Shown here: positions 1 through 6,179 of the stretch, one piece after another | How the letters are laid out: each line of letters begins with the position of its first letter | Numbering within the stretch: position 1 is the first letter of the stretch | From: Clostridium sp. UBA6758 | GTDB lineage: Bacteria; Bacillota; Clostridia; Clostridiales; Clostridiaceae | Reading direction: 5' to 3' | DNA: 8,542 bases | Assembly: GCA_002453475.1 (NCBI GenBank) | Contig: DKGY01000015.1 | Span: forward strand, 2,111 to 10,652 | Translations under genes and position numbers: made by a program | Notes under the pieces: generated by a model | What the model was told of the DNA's origin: nothing | What the model saw: the letters and a program-made list of their open reading frames with translations, nothing else | The model's database searches: none

Positions 1-12
1 CCCCCCCCCCCC
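1..12. repeat. Homopolymer run of at least 12 C (poly-G on the coding strand)
   Basis: The window opens with twelve C, which read as poly-G at the 3' part of the truncated GNAT gene, exactly where the family's LGF motif should be completed. Such a tract is very rare in DNA this AT-rich. It could be a contig-end artefact (poly-G is produced by two-colour sequencing when signal is lost) or a genuine slippage-prone tract. The sequence alone cannot decide, because nothing is visible beyond it. Confidence 0.9.
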
Positions 13-434
13 AACTTTTTATAAAGTGTTATAGCTGGTGTATTTTCTTCAAAAACCTCTAATTCAATTTTCTCAACTTGATTTTCTTTACACCATTTTA
101 TAATCTCTTCCATTAATAAAGTTCCTATTTTTAACCCACTGTATTCCCTTAAAATTGTTATACCGAAATCTGCAACATGACTTGTCCTTTTAGTGCTACC
201 CTTTTGTAATGTAGTAGAACCTACTATTTTACCATCTATCTCTGCTACTAAAAATAAAGATGTGTTTTTAATATATTCTGCCTCATCTTCAGCTGTTAAG
301 TCAAATTCGTCTGGCTCTTTAGGGAAGAAACTTACTTCGCCCATTACTTGTTTCACCAACATTACAATTTCATTAGCATCTTCAACTGTTGCCTTTCTAA
401 TTATAAGTTCATGGTCATTTTTTATTTTCATCAT
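1..434 (-). CDS. GNAT family N-acetyltransferase, 3' end cut off by window edge
   Basis: Predicted cytoplasmic acetyl-CoA-dependent N-acetyltransferase; the substrate is unknown. The minus strand reads open for 144 codons from tandem ATGs at 434 and 431. GAAAGG lies about 11 nt before the first ATG, so I chose 434. Residues 11-30 (IIRKATVEDANEI) are the usual first strand and helix. LFLVAEIDGKIVGSTTL at about 60-76 is the central hairpin. GITILREYSGLKIGTLLMEEI at about 91-111 is the acetyl-CoA-binding motif A, with K102 where a second glycine is common. LYKKLG at 137-142 is the late motif B. In relatives LYKKLG is followed by F and a short tail; here it runs into poly-G (1-12 are all C on the plus strand) and the window ends, so the last few tens of residues are missing. 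It follows the radical SAM gene by 68 nt on the same strand with no clear terminator, so co-transcription is possible. The family call is firm; the substrate is not known. Confidence 0.88.
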   Translation of the reverse strand, partial: MMKIKNDHELIIRKATVEDANEIVMLVKQVMGEVSFFPKEPDEFDLTAEDEAEYIKNTSLFLVAEIDGKIVGSTTLQKGSTKRTSHVADFGITILREYSGLKIGTLLMEEIIKWCKENQVEKIELEVFEENTPAITLYKKLGGG

Positions 435-493
435 AATTATAAATACCTTTCTATTTCTTTCGAATATTTAACAATTTGCCATTTGTATTACAT

Positions 494-520
494 TTATCAA
501 TTTCAATCAAAGATTGATAA
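494..520. repeat. Short inverted repeat across the stop codon of the radical SAM gene
   Basis: TTATCAAT at 494-501 and ATTGATAA at 513-520 form an 8-bp stem with an 11-nt loop that spans the stop codon (503-505). A nested alternative, CAATC-AAA-GATTG at 504-516, is mutually exclusive with it. There is no T-tract after it on the minus strand, so it is not a convincing intrinsic terminator. It may be no more than AT-rich chance, or it may protect or punctuate the transcript before the downstream GNAT gene. Confidence 0.4.
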
Positions 521-1396
521 TTGAGTATGGCCTTCTTGATTTAACTTCTCTTTCATTGGTTTTGAATAACTACTTGATAAGCCATATTTTTCTCTCAACG
601 CATTTACTTTTTTATATAAATTATTTTTATATTCCTTATCTGCTCCACCAGTTTTATATAATAATAGTAGGTCATCATATACCTTTGGAAATTCTTTCTT
701 TATGAAATCTAAAAATACTATTCTTGTACTCCCTCTTAAATAAAGAGTTCCAGGAAGAACGTAATCCACATCACATTCTTTAGCATGAAAATATAGGGAA
801 TTTATATTTTCAAAAGTATCTGTTATATATGGAATAATTGGCATAAAATGAAGCCCTGTAGAAGCATTTGTTTTACTAAATTCCTTTAGCATTGCAAATC
901 GCTTTAAAGATGCTACTCCATTTGGTTCAATTAGTTTACGTATATTTTCATCCATAGAAGTAATTGTAGCAGCTACATTCACATAGGTAACTCTAGAAAG
1001 TTCGTCAATTAAATCATAATCTCTTAAAATTAAATCGGACTTAGTTGAAATAATGCAAGGTGTTTTATACTTTATCATAAGTTTTAATATATTTGGCATC
1101 AGTTTATAATTAGCTTCTGCTGGTTGATAACTATCTGTAACTCCTCCGATATTTACAACCTCCCTTTTCCATGAAGGACTACTCAGTTGCTTTTCCAATT
1201 GCTCAACTACATTAGTTTTTACATATATATCATCAAAATATTTATCCGAATCTAAGTATTGATGTGAATATATAGCATAACAATATTTACAGCCATGCTC
1301 ACATCCTCGATATATATTTAAATCCCACGCAAAGGGAACTTTTCTTTTTAATTTATTACATGCTATATCACAAGTAATTTCTCTATACTCTGCCAC
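503..1396 (-). CDS. Radical SAM protein of the SPL/COG1533 (SplB-like) family
   Basis: This 297-residue protein is predicted to bind a [4Fe-4S] cluster and cleave S-adenosylmethionine to a 5'-deoxyadenosyl radical. The cluster motif is C32-x3-C36-x2-C39 within NIYRGCEHGCKYCYA. IGGVTDSYQPAEA at about 83-95 and HFMPIIPYITDT at about 183-194 are further marks of the COG1533 'DNA repair photolyase-like' group, which mostly has no proven substrate. I would not call it true spore photoproduct lyase: SplB is longer and its N-terminal part differs. The last residues, TQLSIFD, resemble a bacterial sliding-clamp binding pentapeptide (QLxLF). The start is GTG at 1394-1396, with GGAGG 7 nt upstream. It is transcribed divergently from the aminopeptidase gene and is followed by a GNAT gene 68 nt downstream. 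The family call is strong; the reaction is unknown. Confidence 0.9.
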   Translation of the reverse strand: MAEYREITCDIACNKLKRKVPFAWDLNIYRGCEHGCKYCYAIYSHQYLDSDKYFDDIYVKTNVVEQLEKQLSSPSWKREVVNIGGVTDSYQPAEANYKLMPNILKLMIKYKTPCIISTKSDLILRDYDLIDELSRVTYVNVAATITSMDENIRKLIEPNGVASLKRFAMLKEFSKTNASTGLHFMPIIPYITDTFENINSLYFHAKECDVDYVLPGTLYLRGSTRIVFLDFIKKEFPKVYDDLLLLYKTGGADKEYKNNLYKKVNALREKYGLSSSYSKPMKEKLNQEGHTQLSIFD

Positions 1397-1466
1397 TTAT
1401 TCACCTCCAATATCATAATAGTAAGATTTCAGCAAAACTATTTTTATATTTTTACTTATAGGTAAC

Positions 1467-1475
1467 ATTTTACCA
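1467..1475 (-). promoter_or_regulatory. Candidate extended -10 promoter for the radical SAM gene, overlapped by palindromes
   Basis: On the minus strand TGGTAAAAT fits an extended -10 element (TGn plus a TATAAT-like hexamer), about 70 nt before the GTG start. No good -35 box lies upstream. The element overlaps the inverted repeat GGTAA-CATT-TTACC (1461-1474) and abuts the perfect palindrome ATATACATGTATAT (1475-1488), an arrangement like an operator over a promoter. No regulator is recognised. Confidence 0.3.
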
Positions 1476-1565
1476 TATACATGTATATTAAGTATATCTT
1501 TAAGAAAATATTTATTTATATCCATGAATAAATTTTTATATTTCCACATATGTAATCATTTACTA

Positions 1566-1593
1566 TAGACGAAAATTAGGTTACTATTATTAT
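1566..1593 (+). promoter_or_regulatory. Candidate promoter for the aminopeptidase gene
   Basis: TAGACG at 1566-1571 and TATTAT at 1588-1593 are separated by 16 nt and resemble a sigma-A -35/-10 pair about 80 nt before the ATG at 1674. The -10 lies within an imperfect inverted repeat, GGTTA (1579-1583) and TAACC (1595-1599). In DNA this AT-rich, such matches are weak evidence. The rest of the divergent region 1397-1673 holds no gene that I can see. Confidence 0.3.
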
Positions 1594-1657
1594 ATAACCA
1601 TCTTTTTTATAAAAAATTTTATATTACTTAAACTTATCTAATTATCTATTACTTAAT

Positions 1658-1664
1658 GAAAGGG
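1658..1664 (+). promoter_or_regulatory. Ribosome binding site that fixes the aminopeptidase start at 1674
   Basis: GAAAGGG lies 9 nt before the ATG at 1674. The earlier in-frame ATG at 1656 overlaps this site and has no Shine-Dalgarno sequence of its own, so the longer reading is unlikely. Confidence 0.65.
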
Positions 1665-1673
1665 TTGTTGGAA

Positions 1674-2921
1674 ATGAATAAATGCTTTTTCAAGAAAAAT
1701 AGGCTTAAGTTATCAATGGAGTTAGCCAATGGTTCTATATTAATAATGTTTGCAGGAAGAGCACCTAAAAAATCAAATGACTATAATTATAAGTTCACAC
1801 CAAACAGAAATTTTTATTATTTATGTGGAATTGATGAGGAATATATAAACCTTGTAGTTATTAAAGACAAAAATGGAAATATGGATGAACGCTTATATAT
1901 TAGGCAATGCGATGAAAAAAGATCTAAGTGGATAGGTAAAAGTATTGATGTGGACACAACTAAAGAAGTATCTGGAATAGATGATGTAAGATTTATAGAT
2001 GACTTTAAAAGAGATTTAAATAATCTAATATCAACTAAAAATTTAGTCCATATATACTTAGATTTAGAAAAAGATGCCTATGAAGATGATTTAACCCCTA
2101 ATGGTTGCTTTGCCAAAGACTTAAAAGAAAGATATTCTCAAGTTTTTATACATAATGTATATCCTAAGTTATCCATTCTAAGAATGTGCAAAGAAAAAGA
2201 AGAAATAGCAGAAATAAAGGTTGCCATAGAAAAAACTAAATTAGGAATAGAGGCTATGATGAAAAATGCTAAGCCTGATATTATGGAGTATCAATTAGAA
2301 TCCTATTTTGATTTTGAATTAAAAAACAATGGTGTTAAGGATTTTTCATTTCCAAGCATAATTGCCAGTGGACAAAATGGCACTATACTTCACTATGAAC
2401 AGAATAATTGCGAAATTGAAAATAATTCTTTAGTTTTATGCGATGTTGGTGCTGCCTGGAATTACTATCATGGAGATATAACTAGAACCTTCCCTATAAA
2501 TGGTAAATTTACTGAGAGACAAAAACAAATATACAATATAGTTCTAAATGCTGAACTTGAAACTATAAAAGCCCTTAAGCCAGGTCATACTTTTATATCA
2601 ATAAATGAGGTTACAAAAAAAGCTTTAGCAGAAGGATTAATTAACCTTGGTATAATAAAAGATGAAAGTGAATTATCTAATTATTATTATCACCAAGTAA
2701 GTCATCATCTAGGCTTAGACACTCATGATGTTGAGGATTATGATGCTCCTTTTGAAGAAGGCATGGTGCTCACTGTAGAGCCTGGACTATATTTGTCTCA
2801 AGAAGGTATAGGAATAAGAATAGAGGATGATGTAGTTATAACTAAAAATGGCTGTAAAGTCTTATCTGATGGAATTATAAAAACTGTTGATGAAATTGAA
2901 GAATTTATGAAAAGATCTTAA
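1674..2921 (+). CDS. Xaa-Pro aminopeptidase (aminopeptidase P, peptidase family M24B)
   Basis: Cytosolic metallopeptidase predicted to release an N-terminal residue that precedes proline, in peptide turnover. The protein has 415 residues from the ATG at 1674. Residues 1 to about 165 form the aminopeptidase P N-terminal domain (ELANGSILIMFAG, then NRNFYYLCGID). Residues from about 175 to the end form the pita-bread catalytic domain. All expected metal ligands are present: D257 in LCDVGA, D268 in GDITRTFP, H344 in VSHHLGLD, E369 in LTVEPGLYL and E384 in GIRIEDD. H351 in DTHD matches the second active-site histidine of E. coli PepP. Length and motifs are normal for an intact two-metal (usually manganese) enzyme. 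It is a single-gene unit, with divergent promoter DNA upstream and a strong terminator 33 nt downstream. Dipeptidase (prolidase) activity is the main alternative; the N-terminal domain and GIGIRIEDD-type ending favour aminopeptidase P. Confidence 0.95.
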   Translation: MNKCFFKKNRLKLSMELANGSILIMFAGRAPKKSNDYNYKFTPNRNFYYLCGIDEEYINLVVIKDKNGNMDERLYIRQCDEKRSKWIGKSIDVDTTKEVSGIDDVRFIDDFKRDLNNLISTKNLVHIYLDLEKDAYEDDLTPNGCFAKDLKERYSQVFIHNVYPKLSILRMCKEKEEIAEIKVAIEKTKLGIEAMMKNAKPDIMEYQLESYFDFELKNNGVKDFSFPSIIASGQNGTILHYEQNNCEIENNSLVLCDVGAAWNYYHGDITRTFPINGKFTERQKQIYNIVLNAELETIKALKPGHTFISINEVTKKALAEGLINLGIIKDESELSNYYYHQVSHHLGLDTHDVEDYDAPFEEGMVLTVEPGLYLSQEGIGIRIEDDVVITKNGCKVLSDGIIKTVDEIEEFMKRS

Positions 2922-2954
2922 AAATAAAGAATTCTTTATGATTACTTAAAATAT

Positions 2955-3002
2955 AAAGGAGAGGAATGAGTTTGCGTTTACACAAACTCATTCCTCTCCT
3001 TT
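2955..3002. terminator. Strong bidirectional intrinsic terminator between convergent genes
   Basis: A perfect 20-bp stem (2955-2974 pairing with 2983-3002) with an 8-nt loop is followed by four more T on the plus strand (3003-3006). The left arm begins AAAGGAGAGG and ends GAGTTTG. On the minus strand the run after the stem is also T-rich. It sits 33 nt past the aminopeptidase stop and 17 nt past the stop of the minus-strand gene at 3020, so it can end both transcripts. Its apex sequence recurs in the hairpin at 6130-6169. Confidence 0.93.
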
Positions 3003-3019
3003 TTTTAATATATAAACTT

Positions 3020-3826
3020 TTATTTAATAAGTGCATCTCCAAAGAGAGAATTAAAAATTTCATTTGCTATTCTTGTAAAATTTTCAGGTGTAGAATATTC
3101 ACTTTCTAAATTAAGATTTTCCCATGTTGCAGTCCAAATTAGATATTTATCTAGAGATAACATATCCTTTACCTTTAAATGACAACCGTCACGAACTAAC
3201 AATCCATCTTTAGCTATTTTTTCAATATCAAAATATAACCTTGCACCAGTTTTATATTTTATATTCTCATCCATAGTAATTTTATTATTTTCCCTTGATA
3301 ATGCAACAATTTCACCTGAAACATTATCTCTAGAAAACTTAATATAATCACTATAGTCCTTTGGATCACCAAGAAGTTTACCTATAAGCTTGTCCTTGTA
3401 ATTATCATCTTCTCTTTTAAGCATATTCCAAGACTTTAAATAACCATCTCTCTTAATTTTTTCCCAATTTTCTATTGTTGTACTATGGATAAGAACCTTA
3501 GGCTCATTATCCCTTAAAAATGCTTCATTATAATGGTGACTTCCATATACTTCCTTTGCTTTAATTAAGTCTTCTTCATTCACCGACAAAATCATATTCT
3601 TACAGTAGCTATTTTCGTATTCTATAAAATCCATAAGGCTAAATTCCCATTGTGTACACTTTTTACTTACCTTTAAAGTATACACATGTGAATCGCCTCT
3701 TCCATTGGTTATTTCATAATTTTTAGAATTAGTTAAGCAAAATACAATCCAATCATTAGTATATCTTTCTTCTGTGAATGGATTAATATGTTTAGGTTCA
3801 AATCCAGGCTCCGTTATGTATATCAA
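3020..3826 (-). CDS. Unrecognised 268-residue protein with a weak ADP-ribosyltransferase-like segment
   Basis: I do not recognise this family with certainty. There is no signal peptide or membrane segment, so it is probably cytoplasmic. The N-terminal part (1 to about 105) carries an EITNGRGDSHVYTLKV strand region and YGSHHYNEAFLRD. The second part opens with KVLIHSTTIENWEKIKRDG (110-128). A histidine in a strand followed by 'TT..NW..I..DG.L' recalls the 'LYHGT...I...GL' opening of the Tpt1/KptA and DarT-type ADP-ribosyltransferase folds. DYIKFSRDN (158-167) and GARLYFDIEKI (194-204) would be later core strands. H114 would be the NAD-binding histidine; this is inference from resemblance only. 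The start is TTG at 3824-3826, with GGAGG 7 nt upstream and no competing ATG. It has its own extended -10 promoter and a shared terminator. It may be a housekeeping protein of unknown function or an ADP-ribosylating enzyme. Confidence 0.75.
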   Translation of the reverse strand: MIYITEPGFEPKHINPFTEERYTNDWIVFCLTNSKNYEITNGRGDSHVYTLKVSKKCTQWEFSLMDFIEYENSYCKNMILSVNEEDLIKAKEVYGSHHYNEAFLRDNEPKVLIHSTTIENWEKIKRDGYLKSWNMLKREDDNYKDKLIGKLLGDPKDYSDYIKFSRDNVSGEIVALSRENNKITMDENIKYKTGARLYFDIEKIAKDGLLVRDGCHLKVKDMLSLDKYLIWTATWENLNLESEYSTPENFTRIANEIFNSLFGDALIK

Positions 3827-3902
3827 AAGCTTTCCTCCATTCTTTAGATAATTGCTACCACTATTAAAACTACGTTATATTAATTCTATTTTTAATATTT
3901 CT

Positions 3903-3911
3903 ATTATAGCA
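3903..3911 (-). promoter_or_regulatory. Extended -10 promoter for the unrecognised 3020-3826 gene
   Basis: On the minus strand TGCTATAAT is a perfect extended -10 element, about 77 nt before the TTG start. Such elements can work without a good -35, and none is seen. It indicates that this gene can be transcribed separately from the GNAT gene upstream, 184 nt away, although no clear terminator separates the two. Confidence 0.55.
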
Positions 3912-4010
3912 TATTTTCTAAATATTCATTATTAATTTTTTTATTTAATTTAATATATTGAGTTAATTAATAATATCTATGGCTTTAATATACTTAACAT
4001 TATTACTTTA

Positions 4011-4499
4011 TTAAATTTTATTATCAACTTCTACAAATCCAAGTTTTTTATATAGATTATAAGCAGGTTTATTATCTATATGTACATCAATAATGATATC
4101 TTCTATATTCTTTTTATGCATATCATTTACACAGGTAGCTAATAGTGTAGAAGCAACTCCTTTATTTCTATGATCTGGTGCAACATGCAGTGAATAGATA
4201 TGTATTTCATTTTCTCTTCCAGGTAAGGCTATTAAAATACCTATTACTTCATCATTGCAATGTGCAGTTATAATATATCTTTTTGAAAAATCACCTAAAA
4301 CATTATTTTTAAGATTTGCAATAAACTTATCTGGTTTTTTACTAGATAAATCAGGATCTAAAGTTTCCTCTATAAATCTTGATAGATAAATATTTAATTT
4401 CCTTTCTAATTCTGCTCCTTCTAAAGCTAACTCTTGGATTTTAAATTTGAATAGATTTTCTATTCGGTTAATTAAATTCTTTCTAAGTTGCATTCTCAT
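4011..4499 (-). CDS. GNAT family N-acetyltransferase
   Basis: Predicted cytoplasmic acetyl-CoA-dependent acetyltransferase of 162 residues; the substrate is unknown. The N-terminal third (MRMQLRKNLINRIENLFKFKIQELALEGAELERKL) is a charged helical region unlike the usual short GNAT first strand. The core then reads RYIITAHCNDEVIGILIALPG (central hairpin), IYSLHVAPDHRNKGVASTLL (motif A, with R-N-K-G-V-A forming the pyrophosphate loop) and PAYNLYKKLGFVEVD (motif B) close to the C-terminus. I chose the ATG at 4497-4499 because AAGGAG lies 9 nt upstream. An in-frame upstream ATG at 4544 would add 15 residues, but they would translate through this ribosome binding site and it has no site of its own. 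It lies upstream of, and on the same strand as, the unrecognised 3020-3826 gene, 184 nt apart. It is divergent from the phosphotransferase gene. Confidence 0.9.
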   Translation of the reverse strand: MRMQLRKNLINRIENLFKFKIQELALEGAELERKLNIYLSRFIEETLDPDLSSKKPDKFIANLKNNVLGDFSKRYIITAHCNDEVIGILIALPGRENEIHIYSLHVAPDHRNKGVASTLLATCVNDMHKKNIEDIIIDVHIDNKPAYNLYKKLGFVEVDNKI

Positions 4500-4508
4500 T
4501 TGCTTACT

Positions 4509-4514
4509 CTCCTT
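4509..4514 (-). promoter_or_regulatory. Ribosome binding site that fixes the GNAT start at 4499
   Basis: AAGGAG on the minus strand, 9 nt before the ATG at 4499, is a near-consensus Shine-Dalgarno site. It falls inside the longer reading that would begin at 4544, which argues for the shorter protein. Confidence 0.75.
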
Positions 4515-4673
4515 TATATATATTTTGTACAAGATATCAAACACAAAAATTTTATATCCTAGTTACAATTCCATGAAATCTATTAAATTTCCTTCTTTAA
4601 AATATGTACCATTTAAGTTAATTATAGTAAAATAGTCTTATGGTTATTACATCAAATTATAGCTATACAAATT

Positions 4674-4704
4674 TTGATCTAAATTTTATATTTAGAAATA
4701 TAAT
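4674..4704 (+). promoter_or_regulatory. Candidate sigma-A promoter for the phosphotransferase gene
   Basis: TTGATC at 4674-4679 and a perfect TATAAT at 4699-4704 are separated by 19 nt, slightly longer than the preferred 17. The GTG start is about 25 nt beyond the -10, leaving a short leader of roughly 18 nt that contains the ribosome binding site. The rest of the 229-nt divergent gap (4500-4728) shows no other gene. Confidence 0.45.
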
Positions 4705-4713
4705 TATTTTAGT

Positions 4714-4720
4714 AAGGAAG
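4714..4720 (+). promoter_or_regulatory. Ribosome binding site that fixes the phosphotransferase start at 4729
   Basis: AAGGAAG ends 8 nt before the GTG at 4729. The earlier in-frame GTG at 4720 overlaps this site, and the ATG at 4727 is in another frame, so GTG 4729 is the best start. Confidence 0.6.
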
Positions 4721-4728
4721 TGGAAGAT

Positions 4729-5727
4729 GTGGATAGAGAAATTGAGGAATTATTTAATAATCAAATTTTAGAAGAAGCAGCAAGAAAATTTAATATAGAT
4801 ATGTCTACACTAAATTTAATTGGAGGTTTTCAAAACTATGTTTATGAATATAAAAAGCAAAATAAATCTTATATTTTAAGATTTACTCATAGCTCACATA
4901 GAAGCGATAACCTTATAAAAGGTGAATTGGACTGGGTTTTATATTTAATTAATAATAGAGTATCAGCTTCAAAGCCCATCTACTCTATCTCTGGTAATTT
5001 ATCAGAAAAAATCCATATAGGAGGATCGTACTTTACAGCTACTTCTTTTGAAAAAGCTACTGGAAGAAAGATTGGATATCCTGAATGCATTAGTAATAAA
5101 GATTTATTTGAGAAATGTGGTAGATTAACAGGGAAAATGCATTTTTTATCTAAGAAGTACATACCTTCATCAAAAGAAATTAAGAGACCTGATTGGTCAC
5201 ATAATTATTATTTACAAAACATAAAGAAATATATTTCTACTGATCAGATCAAGATTTTTGAAAGTTATGAGGATATAGTGAAAAGAATAAATAAGCTCTG
5301 TAAGGATTCTGATTCCTTTGGAATTATTCATGGAGATATTAATGTGGGAAATTTTCTGTTAGATAATGAAAACATTAATATATTTGATTTTGATGAGTGT
5401 CAATATAGTTGGTTTATTGAAGATATAGCTATTCAATTGTTTTATATTACTTATGTATTCTTAGATGATAGTATAGATGAAAGACAAGCTCAAAGTTGTA
5501 TTTTTATGAAAAGCTTTATGGATGGTTACCTTAAAGAAAATCATATAGATGAATATTGGCTAAAACAAATACCTCTATTTCTTCAGCTAAGAGAACTTAT
5601 CGTCTATATAGGTATATGTCGTAGCACCGATTTTTCTAATGTGAGTCAATGGATGAAAAACTATATTTCTCAGAGCAAATATAGAATTGAACACGGAATT
5701 TCTATAGTAAGTGAGAACTATGTATAA
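4729..5727 (+). CDS. APH/choline-kinase-fold phosphotransferase
   Basis: Predicted cytoplasmic ATP-dependent small-molecule kinase of 332 residues from the GTG at 4729. LIGGFQNYVYEY (about 30-41) is the nucleotide-binding hairpin, and SYILRFTHSSHRS (about 47-59) is the following strand. The catalytic loop is IIHGDINVGN, with D203 and N208 in the HGDxxxxN pattern. The metal-binding segment IFDFDEC (D220, D222) follows, as in aminoglycoside phosphotransferases, choline kinase and type II homoserine kinase. The C-terminal part is helical, as expected. The GGF.N.VYE...YILR.THSSHR pattern belongs to a common unassigned group in bacilli and clostridia, so the true substrate is unknown and antibiotic resistance should not be assumed. 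A promoter with TATAAT lies just upstream, and a small membrane protein gene follows after 51 nt with no terminator between them. Confidence 0.9.
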   Translation: MDREIEELFNNQILEEAARKFNIDMSTLNLIGGFQNYVYEYKKQNKSYILRFTHSSHRSDNLIKGELDWVLYLINNRVSASKPIYSISGNLSEKIHIGGSYFTATSFEKATGRKIGYPECISNKDLFEKCGRLTGKMHFLSKKYIPSSKEIKRPDWSHNYYLQNIKKYISTDQIKIFESYEDIVKRINKLCKDSDSFGIIHGDINVGNFLLDNENINIFDFDECQYSWFIEDIAIQLFYITYVFLDDSIDERQAQSCIFMKSFMDGYLKENHIDEYWLKQIPLFLQLRELIVYIGICRSTDFSNVSQWMKNYISQSKYRIEHGISIVSENYV

Positions 5728-5778
5728 ACTACATAATTCTTTTATATACTTAAATATTTATTTTAGGAGGATAACATC

Positions 5779-6075
5779 TTGGACCTTTTGGGAGTATTTT
5801 CATATGCATGTTTAGCATTTCTTATTTTCAACTTATTACATGTGATACTTATGAAATATAGAGGTAAAGCCATTAATTCCTTTATTATTATAGTAAATTC
5901 TCTATTCTTAGTACTTATATCAAATTTAAGTATATGGCAAGGAGGAATATATGTTGATGAATATAACCTAAGTGGTAGCAGTATAGATTTCTACATTAAC
6001 CTTGTAAATATAGCTATTTTTATTATCATAGCTTCTATAGCATCTTCCAATAAAAATGGACGTAAAAATCATTAG
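5779..6075 (+). CDS. Small integral membrane protein with three predicted helices
   Basis: I do not recognise a family. The 98-residue product is mostly hydrophobic. Predicted membrane segments are at about 3-25 (LLGVFSYACLAFLIFNLLHV), 33-53 (SFIIIVNSLFLVLISNLSIW) and 71-89 (FYINLVNIAIFIIIASIAS). A short basic linker (MKYRGK) lies between helices 1 and 2, and the tail NKNGRKNH is also basic. By the positive-inside rule these would face the cytoplasm, placing the WQGGIYVDEYNLSGSS loop outside. The start is TTG at 5779, with a perfect AGGAGG 8 nt upstream, so translation is likely to be real and efficient. It lies 51 nt after the phosphotransferase gene on the same strand, probably in one transcript, and ends at the hairpin at 6130-6169. 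Confidence 0.78.
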   Translation: MDLLGVFSYACLAFLIFNLLHVILMKYRGKAINSFIIIVNSLFLVLISNLSIWQGGIYVDEYNLSGSSIDFYINLVNIAIFIIIASIASSNKNGRKNH

Positions 6076-6129
6076 AAGGAGTTCTAATAGTATTGAACAC
6101 TTAAATGATTATATTTTTATGAAAAGATT

Positions 6130-6169
6130 AGAGTAGATAAGTTTGTGTAAATACAAATTTATCTACTCT
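6130..6169. terminator. Bidirectional hairpin between convergent genes, probable terminator
   Basis: A 17-bp stem (6130-6146 with 6153-6169) contains one G-U pair and closes on the 6-nt loop GTAAAT. It lies 54 nt past the stop of the membrane protein gene and only 10 nt past the stop of the minus-strand phosphatase gene. T-tracts are weak on both sides (TCATATAATTC on plus, AATCTTTTC on minus), so efficiency is uncertain. The position between two convergent genes and the apex shared with 2955-3002 support a terminator role. Confidence 0.75.
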
Positions 6170-6179
6170 TCATATAATT

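Noticed and set aside
193..471. Open plus-strand frame of 92 codons opposite the GNAT gene
   Set aside because: It lies antisense to a clear GNAT coding region, has no ribosome binding site and has a low-complexity serine/isoleucine composition, typical of an antisense shadow.
503..1396. Naming the radical SAM protein spore photoproduct lyase (splB)
   Set aside because: Only the general COG1533 motifs are visible. The protein is shorter than SplB and I cannot place the extra catalytic cysteine known from SplB, so only the family name is used.
3020..4499. Toxin-antitoxin pair made of the 3020-3826 gene and the GNAT gene upstream
   Set aside because: The genes are 184 nt apart, the second has its own promoter element, and the GNAT does not resemble the small GNAT toxins paired with RHH antitoxins. 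Nothing resembling an antitoxin is present.
4447..4635. Hydrophobic plus-strand frame of 62 codons with a membrane-like start
   Set aside because: Its hydrophobic part is the complement of the lysine-rich N-terminus of the minus-strand GNAT gene. No ribosome binding site precedes it.
4980..5162. Minus-strand frame of 60 codons inside the phosphotransferase gene
   Set aside because: It is fully antisense to a motif-supported kinase gene and has no start signals.
4729..5727. Calling the phosphotransferase an aminoglycoside resistance gene
   Set aside because: The HGDxxxxN and DFD motifs define the fold, not the substrate. The sequence fits a widespread unassigned group, so no resistance claim is made.
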